51,423 nt of DNA, taken from positions 1 through 51,423 of the forward strand of contig JAUIGX010000003.1 in the NCBI GenBank assembly GCA_030432435.1, in the 5' to 3' direction. Shown here in pieces: positions 44,915-51,423 of this stretch. Origin of the DNA: Alphaproteobacteria bacterium (GTDB lineage Bacteria > Pseudomonadota > Alphaproteobacteria > Rhodospirillales > Rhodospirillaceae). Each line of letters opens with the position of its first letter. The first letter of the stretch is position 1. Below the pieces are notes generated by a model. The model saw only the letters and a program-made list of their open reading frames with translations, had not been told where the DNA came from and did not search any database. The translations under genes and the position numbers were made by a program.

Positions 44915-46072
44915 TTACCCGGCCGCACGAATCGCTATCGTCACCGCTGCGTCCAAAGCGTCGATATCGACGTCTAAATCACCGAATAGCGGCTCTTTTT
45001 CGTTGCCGATAAAATCGCCGACAACGCAAGCGTAGGAATGTCCGGCAGCGCAGGCAACCTCGTGATAGGTCCACACCACGCGCTTGGTATGTGTTAGCTC
45101 CACCACAGCGCCGCCCGGCGCCATGAACATGGTATTGGTCAGCCCAGCGCCGTGCGGCCCGACAACGATGGAGGCGTCCGCAAACAACTCTATCTGTTTA
45201 TCCAAGCTCATTTTGCCGGGATTAACAGACGTGAACCCGTGCGAGGCCAGAAGCTTTTCGACCGCGGCCTCATTGATCACGCGGCGACGCGGAACCTCGC
45301 CCCGCGCCACATAAAGCCGCTTTGCACCTCGCGCGCGACCGTCGAGCCCAAATCGTCGGCGCAGCCACTCCACCTTCCATGGACTCGCGCCGGTGTCACG
45401 CCTCGGGAATATGATCTGCGGGCAATACAACAGGGTTCCGTCGAACGCCTGAATGTCTCCGGGCGCAATGCCCGTCCGCTGCAATGCTTCGTCCATAAAA
45501 GAGTGGCTCGAACCCAGCGGGTACCCGCTCACAATGGACTTCGATATCCGCGCAAGCGGCACACGCTCGCGCCAGTGCATCTGGCCCAAGGCGTCCAGCA
45601 GGAAATGAAAATAGTTGTTCGTTGAAAACCCATTCGCAGAAAATACCGGACCGCCCGCCTGCGCCCAGGGAATATGCTTGCCCGGCAACTGCTTTTGAAA
45701 GTGCCCGAAGCTATACTCCAGCGACGCGCCGTCAAGTTTAACAGCCGACTCGCGAATCAAGCGGCCCGTGGGCAAAACAACATACCCGAACGGGCCCATC
45801 AGAAAGCAATTTTGCACGGCACACACCATCGGCGAGTGGCGGTGCACCTGGCCAGCGGGAAACATTTTCGCGAATTCAGGCCGATTGAGGAACACCGGCG
45901 CCGTCAGCGTCAAGGGAGGAGAATCCTCGGCGACCGCATAGGCAAACTGATCGCCGCTGAACCCCAGCTCCGATAGCGGAATCTTTTTTCCCGAGGTTTC
46001 CATGTCGAAAAGATGAAGAATTTTTTCGCCGCTCATTCGCTCATCATGGCAGACCTTTTGCGCCGGCTCCAT
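44915..46072 (-). CDS. Glycosyltransferase family 61 protein
   Basis: 385 residues from the ATG at 46072 (GGAGCG five bases upstream); an ATG at 46036 is an alternative. The GT61 (DUF563) signature is in the C-terminal half: YVARGEVPRRRVINEAAVEKLL, then ADASIVVGPHGAGLTNTMFMAPGGAVVEL. Mid-protein NYFHFLLDALGQMHW is the usual family motif. It has no membrane segment. It probably adds a sugar to a surface glycan. There is no polysaccharide cluster beside it; the nearest glycan genes are at 34.2-35.3 kb and 28.8 kb. Confidence 0.88.
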   Translation of the reverse strand: MEPAQKVCHDERMSGEKILHLFDMETSGKKIPLSELGFSGDQFAYAVAEDSPPLTLTAPVFLNRPEFAKMFPAGQVHRHSPMVCAVQNCFLMGPFGYVVLPTGRLIRESAVKLDGASLEYSFGHFQKQLPGKHIPWAQAGGPVFSANGFSTNNYFHFLLDALGQMHWRERVPLARISKSIVSGYPLGSSHSFMDEALQRTGIAPGDIQAFDGTLLYCPQIIFPRRDTGASPWKVEWLRRRFGLDGRARGAKRLYVARGEVPRRRVINEAAVEKLLASHGFTSVNPGKMSLDKQIELFADASIVVGPHGAGLTNTMFMAPGGAVVELTHTKRVVWTYHEVACAAGHSYACVVGDFIGNEKEPLFGDLDVDIDALDAAVTIAIRAAG

Positions 46073-46119
46073 AGACCCGCTCCATGCAATGTCCGTTCTC
46101 TAAAATGAAGGAGGCTCTC

Positions 46120-47748
46120 ATGGACATTCTCGGCCCGCCCTCTTATCGTCCGCACACGTTCTGTTCGCCGGGAGACTCTTCAGCCATGGCTTCGCATCGC
46201 CCACGCCCTTCCTCACCTTTCGTTGTCGCCGCTGCAGTCGCCGCCGCACTGCTTATAGCGCCCGTCTTTCTGGCGAGTGCCCTCGCACAGGACCAAGGTG
46301 ACAAAGCCGCCAATGCGCGCGCGGAAAAGCCAAAAGAAGACCTGAAACCGAAGATATTCACCAAGGAGTTCTCCGGAACCTTCAACGGTCAGCGCCTTGC
46401 TTATACCGTGACGGCCGGTGAAACCTTTCTCAAGAACGACAAGGACGAAAACACCGCCAGCATCTTCACGGTTTCGTACACCAAAGGCGGAACGGTGGAC
46501 CCTGCCACGCGCCCGGTGACATTTGTGTTCAACGGCGGGCCGGGATCGGCATCCCTCTGGCTGCACATGGGAGTCTTCGGCCCCAAGCGCATTCAAGTGC
46601 CCAGCGATGCCACCTCGGCTGGCGCACCGCCCTACATTCTGGAAGACAACACTCTCAGCATCCTAGACGTCACGGACCTTGTGTTCATCGACCCGGTCGG
46701 CACCGGCTATTCACGCCCGCTCGGCGATGCCAAGGGTCAGGACTTTTGGGGGCTGCGCGAAGATGCCCGTTCGATCGCCGAGTTCATCCGCGTCTGGATC
46801 ACCGAGCAGGAGCGCTGGAACTCGCCCAAGTACATCGCCGGCGAAAGCTACGGCACCACCCGCGCCGCGCAGTTGGTGGCCGAGTTGCAGGGCGGATACA
46901 CCGGCGTCGCCCTCAACGGTGTTATTCTCATCTCGTCCATTCTAGATTTTCATACGGTGGACAACGCACCGGGCAACGACATGCCCTACATCGCGTTCCT
47001 GCCCACCTATGCCGCAGCGGCCTGGTACCACGGCAAGGTTGATCCGCGGCCCGATAGCTTGCCGGCGTTCTTAGACGAAGCTCGCGACTTCGCCCGCAAC
47101 GAGTACTCCGTAGCCTTGTTGAAAGGCGCGGCCCTCAGCGATGAGGACCGCGAAACTATCGTAAAAAAATTGGCGCACTACACCGGCCTTTCCGAAGCCT
47201 ATGTTGAACGCGCCAAGTTGCGCGTGAACGAATTTCGCTTCATGAAAGAGTTACTGCGGGACGATGGCCTAAGTGTCGGGCGCTACGATGCCCGCTATAC
47301 CGGCGAGGACTACGACTCCGCTGGTGAGAGCTACGATAACGATCCATCGGCCTACGGCGTCAGCGGCGCGTTCGTCGCCACCATCAACGACTACCTGACT
47401 CGCATTCTGGATGTGGATATGGGCCGCAGGTATAAAATTCTCGATAGCGAGCCCATCCGGAACTGGAAATGGACGAGCGAGAACGACCGCTCGCCTTTCG
47501 TCAATGTCGCACCCCACCTAGGGCAAGCGATGCGCGAGAACACCGACTTTCGCGTCTTTGTCGGCAATGGCTATTACGACCTGGCGACCCCGTTTTTTGC
47601 CACCGAGACCACCTTTCTCAACAATGGAATCAATCCGGACCGCGTCACCCTCGCGTATTACGAGGCGGGCCACATGATGTACACACACCACCCCTCGCTG
47701 CAAAAACTGACCGACGACGTCAGGTCCTTTATCCAGTCCGGCCCCTAA
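46120..47748 (+). CDS. Exported serine carboxypeptidase (peptidase S10)
   Basis: 542 residues from the ATG at 46120, chosen for the strong AAGGAGG five bases before it. A start at 46186 with GGAGAC upstream places the hydrophobic signal (SPFVVAAAVAAALLIAPVFLASALAQ) closer to the N-terminus and is a serious alternative. The catalytic triad of S10 is intact: Ser243 in AGESYGTTR, Asp in VGNGYYDLATPFFAT and His in YEAGHMMYTH. The oxyanion stretch FVFNGGPGSASLWLHMG is present. It should cleave C-terminal residues from peptides in the periplasm. No coupling to neighbours is apparent. Confidence 0.92.
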   Translation: MDILGPPSYRPHTFCSPGDSSAMASHRPRPSSPFVVAAAVAAALLIAPVFLASALAQDQGDKAANARAEKPKEDLKPKIFTKEFSGTFNGQRLAYTVTAGETFLKNDKDENTASIFTVSYTKGGTVDPATRPVTFVFNGGPGSASLWLHMGVFGPKRIQVPSDATSAGAPPYILEDNTLSILDVTDLVFIDPVGTGYSRPLGDAKGQDFWGLREDARSIAEFIRVWITEQERWNSPKYIAGESYGTTRAAQLVAELQGGYTGVALNGVILISSILDFHTVDNAPGNDMPYIAFLPTYAAAAWYHGKVDPRPDSLPAFLDEARDFARNEYSVALLKGAALSDEDRETIVKKLAHYTGLSEAYVERAKLRVNEFRFMKELLRDDGLSVGRYDARYTGEDYDSAGESYDNDPSAYGVSGAFVATINDYLTRILDVDMGRRYKILDSEPIRNWKWTSENDRSPFVNVAPHLGQAMRENTDFRVFVGNGYYDLATPFFATETTFLNNGINPDRVTLAYYEAGHMMYTHHPSLQKLTDDVRSFIQSGP

Positions 47749-48046
47749 GTCTGCCGGATCGGCGCCGCTACCCACAACATATTGAAGCCACAAGAATTTG
47801 CGGGCCGGCAGCACAACGGCTGGCTGTGGAAAATTCTGAATTTTCTTGACTCATCAAGGGCGCAGCCTTTTTGATTGCGGTGCAATCGAGTTTTGACCCT
47901 GATCTTGCCGGCTACGCCACCAGCTTTGCGGCCTTCGGCCTATCCTGGAGGACGCACTTTCAAGACACACAAATCTCGTTGTCGGACGTTGCGCGACGTG
48001 CCGTGACACATCGCGTCATTGAGAGCACAACTACGGAGACCAAGGC
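47749..48046. other. Intergenic region upstream of the cold-shock gene
   Basis: 298 bp with no gene. It contains a perfect palindrome GAAAATTC-T-GAATTTTC (47829-47845) and a small GATTGC/GCAATC stem (47873-47887). The region probably holds the end of the S10 transcript and the promoter and long leader typical of csp genes; I cannot fix the promoter. Confidence 0.5.
47829..47845. promoter_or_regulatory. Perfect AT-rich palindrome before the csp gene
   Basis: An 8+1+8 inverted repeat, GAAAATTC-T-GAATTTTC, immediately followed by TTGAC. It could be a weak terminator for the S10 gene (80 bases after its stop) or an operator over a csp promoter. Confidence 0.4.
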
Positions 48047-48250
48047 ATGGCGACAGGAACTGTGAAGTGGTTCAACAAAGTTAAGGGTTACGGTTTCATC
48101 CAACCCTCGGACGGCGGCAAAGATGTATTTGTCCATATTACTGCGGTCGAACGCGCAGGCATGGATTCACTGACGGAAGGCCAGACAGTCAGTTACGATA
48201 TGGTGGAGGAACGCGGCAAGACGGCCGCCGCCAACCTCAAGGCTGAATAG
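48047..48250 (+). CDS. Cold-shock protein, CspA family
   Basis: 67 residues. GTVKWFNKVKGYGFIQPSDG (RNP1) and DVFVHITAVERAG (RNP2) are the canonical cold-shock domain motifs. It binds single-stranded RNA/DNA as a chaperone. GGAG lies eight bases before the ATG. It is followed by two hairpins, the second being a classic terminator. Whether it is cold-induced cannot be told. Confidence 0.98.
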   Translation: MATGTVKWFNKVKGYGFIQPSDGGKDVFVHITAVERAGMDSLTEGQTVSYDMVEERGKTAAANLKAE

Positions 48251-48258
48251 AACTTTAT

Positions 48259-48286
48259 GGCGGAGCGTTTAGCCCCGCCGCCAAGT
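48259..48286 (+). other. Imperfect GC hairpin after csp
   Basis: GGCGGAGC pairs with GCCCCGCC across a five-base loop, with one mismatch. It sits just after the csp stop and is followed by a short T-run (AAGTTTTC). It may contribute to 3' end formation ahead of the stronger terminator. Confidence 0.5.
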
Positions 48287-48293
48287 TTTCTAG

Positions 48294-48336
48294 GAACGGC
48301 GGCATACTTGATCGGTGTGCCGCCGTTCTCCTTTTT
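48294..48336 (+). terminator. Rho-independent terminator after csp
   Basis: A perfect 11-bp stem (48294-48304 with 48318-48328) with a 13-base loop is followed by CTCCTTTTT. It ends the csp transcript. Confidence 0.9.
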
Positions 48337-48411
48337 AGAGTTTAGCTATACAAAGTGCGCCGCTACAGATGATCGCTTGAGGCCGAGTTGAAATAGCCCG
48401 ATACGTGCGGC

Positions 48412-48969
48412 TTAAAAATTATTTTCGAGAATTTGCTTCGCCAGCATTTCTTCCATGATGCGGCGAATGGATTTGTCCGGGCTTGAATGCCGAACGGAGA
48501 TTCCAAAACTGACGTCTCCGATGGCCACTGCCACACCGTCGCCCCAGTACAAGGATTGGTCACCGTAGGGCAGCGGTTCAGGTGCGCTGGGAATAACATG
48601 CGCATCCGCCGCCTCGTGGAAGGACTCTAAAAAATGCTTCGGGCCGTCAGTACCTTCCGGCCAGAACATGGCATTGAGGATGGCATAGGTACCCCCTTCC
48701 TCGGGCACTTCGCTTGTGCCCCAGTAGCATGTAGAGGAATAAGCGCCGTCGCGGGTGACGCCGTCATCCTGCCGGTCACCTTCCCTTACCGAAACTCCAA
48801 TAACCCTTTGCACTTCGGCAGCGCTGAGCATGTTGCAAGCGTCGATCTGTGCCGACCCGCCCCCTGCGGCGCCATCGCCCGTGCCCGGCTGAGCCACTAG
48901 AGCTACCGCAAGACCCGTGCCCGCCAAGCCCGCCACCACCAGAATTGCCGCGATACCGCGCAACTGCAT
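48412..48969 (-). CDS. Exported or membrane-anchored Cys protein, DUF3558-like
   Basis: 185 residues from the ATG at 48969 with GGAGGG eight bases upstream. An N-terminal hydrophobic segment (about 4-25, IAAILVVAGLAGTGLAVALVA) is a signal peptide or anchor. The mature part opens with DACNMLSAAEVQRVIGVSV and has a second Cys in YSSTCYWGTSE, the CxxLxxxEV...C pattern of DUF3558-like domains; the two Cys may form a disulfide. The remainder is mixed alpha/beta with an acidic character. The family assignment is tentative. It stands alone and its role is unknown. Confidence 0.7.
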   Translation of the reverse strand: MQLRGIAAILVVAGLAGTGLAVALVAQPGTGDGAAGGGSAQIDACNMLSAAEVQRVIGVSVREGDRQDDGVTRDGAYSSTCYWGTSEVPEEGGTYAILNAMFWPEGTDGPKHFLESFHEAADAHVIPSAPEPLPYGDQSLYWGDGVAVAIGDVSFGISVRHSSPDKSIRRIMEEMLAKQILENNF

Positions 48970-49106
48970 CTTAAAACCCTCCAAAGACAGAAATTATTCG
49001 TGCTTTAGTATAGTCTCACTGTAGGACAAAAGGCGACACTGGCAACCGTGCCCGCCGCCCGCAGCTTTGCAAACACCATCAGGCCTTCATTTATAGCTTA
49101 CCCGAC

Positions 49107-51423
49107 ATGTTGAACACCTTTGCTCGCACTCTTGTTGGTTTCAGCCGGTGCCGTCCCTGGACAGTGCTCGGGGCGGCGGTTCTTGCGGCCCTTCTCGCGC
49201 TGGCCGGCGCCGCCGAAACGCTGACCTTTAACACCGACACCCGGGCGCTGTTTGACCGCGATTTGCCCTTCCGAATTTCTGAACGCAATTTCGAGGTCCA
49301 ATTCCCCCGCGAGTACGACCTCACTGTTGCTGTTATTGATGGGCCGACCGCGCAAGGCGCACAAACCGCTGCGAACCGCCTCGCAGCCGCCTTGGCCCCG
49401 CATACGGACATTTTCGAATTCGTGCGCAACCCTACCGGCGGCCCGTTCTTTGAAAAAAACGGCTTCCTCTATCTCTCAACCACCGAGTTGGATGCCCTCG
49501 CCGCCGATCTCGCCCTTGCACAGCCGTTGCTGGGCGCGATTGCCACCGATCGCAATGCCCGGGGCCTCCTCCGCCTGCTTGACCTTGCCTATACAGCAGC
49601 GGCGGAAGGAGAGGAGGCGACCATCGCCTTCGCACCCGCCGCCTCTCAAGCAACCGATGTCATCGACAACGTCCTAAGCGGCGCGGACGCGAGTATGAAC
49701 TGGGAAAGCCTGTTCACGGCTCTTGCCCCGCCTGGTCAATCGGCACGCGCCATGATCGTTTCCAAACCCGTCTTAGACATCTCGGCCCTTCAGCAAGGCG
49801 AGGCGGCGGCATCACTTATCCGCGCAACGGCAAACGAGCTTGGCATCACGCCCGACAACGGCTACCGGCTGCGTCTTACGGGGCAAATTCCTCTCAACGA
49901 CGAGGAATTCGCAACAGTTGCAGAAGGCACAAGCATTGCCGGAATTGTGGCGATGACACTGGTTGCTCTGCTTTTGTTCTTGGCCCTTGGCTCAGGCCGC
50001 GTGGTCGCAGCGGCAGTCGTCACACTCCTCATCGGTCTCCTTCTCACCCTTGGCTGGGCCGCCCTTTCCATCGGCGAACTCAACCTTATCTCCGTTGCCT
50101 TCGCCATCATGTTTGTCGGCCTCGCGGTGGATTTCAGCATCCAGTTCTGCACACGCTACCGCGCCGAACTGTACGGCAAATCAAGCGACATCGACGAGCG
50201 CGGTACCGCGCTGGAAAACACCGGCGCCGTCATGGCAAAACCTCTTCTGCTTGCCGCCGTCGCCACAGCGCTCGGATTCTTTTCATTCCTGCCGACCGAT
50301 TATCGCGGCGTCTCACAGCTTGGTGTCATTGCCGGCGGCGGGATGCTGATCGCGGTTGCCCTTAGTTTCACCGTGCTCCCTGCCCTTCTGACCCTTGGCC
50401 GCCCGCGCGCTGAAGCCGCTCACGTCGGGTACCTATGGGCCGCCCCTATCAACCGCGCCCTAATCGCCAAGCGCCGCGCGGTTCTCATTGTCGCGGCGCT
50501 CGCCGGTCTCATCGCCCTCGCGGTATTGCCGCGCCTTGTGTTCGACTTCGACCCTCTCAAACTTAAGGATCCGGAAACGGAATCCATGTCCACCGCCCTG
50601 GAACTCATGGACGATCCGCTGGTCAATCCCAACACCCTTAACGTGCTGGTTGAAAATGAAGCTGACGTCCGGCCGCTGGCGGAAAAATTGAATGCCCTAC
50701 CCGAAGTCGGGCACACCGTCAGCGTATTTGACCTCGTCCCGGAAGACCAAGACACCAAGCTCACCATATTAGATGACCTTTATCTCATTCTCGGTCCCGC
50801 GCTGGACCCCGGTGCCGACGCACAGCCTTTGCCCGATGATATTCGCACCGCCGCTACCAAAACCTTGGGCAGTGTGCGCAGCTATCTTGCATCGGAGTAC
50901 GCAGCAGGTGAGTTGCAGCAAAGCGCCGAACGGCTAGCGCCTCTCCTTGACCGTCTGGTGAACGAGGCAGATGACAGCACGCTGCAATCCCTCTCGCGCG
51001 CCCTTCTCGCAGGTTTCGACGACGCCCTCACCCCGCTCAAGACAGGGTTGGAAGCCGCTCCTATTACGATCGACGACCTGCCGCGAGATTTGCGCGACAC
51101 CTTCATCGCTCAAGACGGTCGCTACCGTATTCAGATCGCGCCAGCCGACCTTACGCCAGACATCGCCACCCTCACTCGCTTTGTTCAATCCGTACGCACA
51201 GTCTCGCCGAACGCCAGCGGCGACCCTGTGGTGATTTATGAGACGGGCGGTCTGGTTACCGGCGCCTTCGCATCGGCAGGCCTCTTTGCCATTGTCGCCG
51301 TCAGCATCTTGTTGATCTTTGTGATGCGGCGGTTCGGTGATGTTCTGCGTGTGCTGGCGCCGCTTGCGCTTGCGGCAATTCTTACCCTCGGCACCTGTGC
51401 AGCCATCGGGCTTTCTCTGAACT
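49107..51423 (+). CDS. hpnN: HpnN-like hopanoid RND/MMPL transporter (3' end outside the window)
   Basis: The reading frame stays open from the ATG at 49107 to the window end, giving 772 residues of a protein usually near 870. It opens with a transmembrane helix (about 18-38), then a periplasmic loop with TFNTDTRALFDRDLPFR and NPTGGPFFEKNGFLYLS. A block of helices follows (about 275-435) with ISVAFAIMFVGLAVDFSIQF, the RND/MMPL signature containing the charged Asp. A second periplasmic domain (about 475-710) and the first of the last helices complete what is visible. HpnN moves hopanoids to the outer membrane. The ribosome site is weak, so the start is uncertain. No other hopanoid gene is in view. 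Confidence 0.88.
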   Translation, partial: MLNTFARTLVGFSRCRPWTVLGAAVLAALLALAGAAETLTFNTDTRALFDRDLPFRISERNFEVQFPREYDLTVAVIDGPTAQGAQTAANRLAAALAPHTDIFEFVRNPTGGPFFEKNGFLYLSTTELDALAADLALAQPLLGAIATDRNARGLLRLLDLAYTAAAEGEEATIAFAPAASQATDVIDNVLSGADASMNWESLFTALAPPGQSARAMIVSKPVLDISALQQGEAAASLIRATANELGITPDNGYRLRLTGQIPLNDEEFATVAEGTSIAGIVAMTLVALLLFLALGSGRVVAAAVVTLLIGLLLTLGWAALSIGELNLISVAFAIMFVGLAVDFSIQFCTRYRAELYGKSSDIDERGTALENTGAVMAKPLLLAAVATALGFFSFLPTDYRGVSQLGVIAGGGMLIAVALSFTVLPALLTLGRPRAEAAHVGYLWAAPINRALIAKRRAVLIVAALAGLIALAVLPRLVFDFDPLKLKDPETESMSTALELMDDPLVNPNTLNVLVENEADVRPLAEKLNALPEVGHTVSVFDLVPEDQDTKLTILDDLYLILGPALDPGADAQPLPDDIRTAATKTLGSVRSYLASEYAAGELQQSAERLAPLLDRLVNEADDSTLQSLSRALLAGFDDALTPLKTGLEAAPITIDDLPRDLRDTFIAQDGRYRIQIAPADLTPDIATLTRFVQSVRTVSPNASGDPVVIYETGGLVTGAFASAGLFAIVAVSILLIFVMRRFGDVLRVLAPLALAAILTLGTCAAIGLSLN

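Overview
The window looks like a chromosomal segment of an alphaproteobacterium. This rests on family content: a class I lysyl-tRNA synthetase, DUF1489 and DUF1289 proteins, a four-histidine CtaA heme A synthase, an HpnN-type hopanoid transporter and a CIRCE-controlled groESL. Base composition is moderately GC-rich. I see no transposase, integrase, phage gene, CRISPR array, tRNA or rRNA. Genus and species cannot be set from this sequence.

Layout. 1-4.1 kb: a minus-strand TonB energising operon (tonB, exbB, two exbD, TPR protein) closed by a strong terminator. 4.9-7.1 kb: two GGDEF-type signalling proteins, one intact and one with a ruined active site. 7.2-10.6 kb: housekeeping genes (trans-aconitate methyltransferase, a small helical protein, DUF1289, QueF, MsrB, EamA transporter). 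10.7-14.6 kb: a minus-strand signalling operon (degenerate EAL protein, membrane PP2C/SpoIIE phosphatase, DUF1489). 15.0-24.2 kb: a plus-strand fatty-acid operon (SCP2, acyl-CoA ligase, thiolase, hydroxyacyl-CoA dehydrogenase/enoyl-CoA hydratase fusion, acyl-CoA dehydrogenase, thioesterase, methyltransferase). 24.2-31.9 kb: LysRS, an Fe-S helicase, a TPR/surface-carbohydrate protein, a GST and a membrane-anchored unknown. 32.0-34.1 kb: groESL with promoter, CIRCE and terminator. 34.2-38.0 kb: LpxB-N-like protein, GT2, CtaA, TldD. 38.0-41.9 kb: a divergent envelope cassette around three palindromes. 41.9-49.0 kb: small membrane protein, histidine kinase, pirin, GT61, S10 peptidase, cold-shock protein, exported Cys protein. 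49.1 kb to the end: HpnN-like RND transporter, cut by the window edge.

The strongest candidate for something undescribed is the divergent cassette at 37984-41847. One arm encodes a small exported basic protein and an outer-membrane barrel. The other encodes a DUF6502 protein with an apparent helix-turn-helix, translationally overlapped by a DUF5666 lipoprotein. Between them are two perfect GTGGGT-N5-ACCCAC palindromes and one degenerate copy. The middle palindrome fills the 17-bp spacer of a predicted minus-strand promoter. I infer a self-regulated envelope system with DUF6502 as the DNA-binding regulator.

Secondary points are an ExbB with a Met/acid-rich repeated periplasmic segment, a phosphatase paired with a degenerate EAL protein, and a degenerate membrane GGDEF protein beside an active-looking one.
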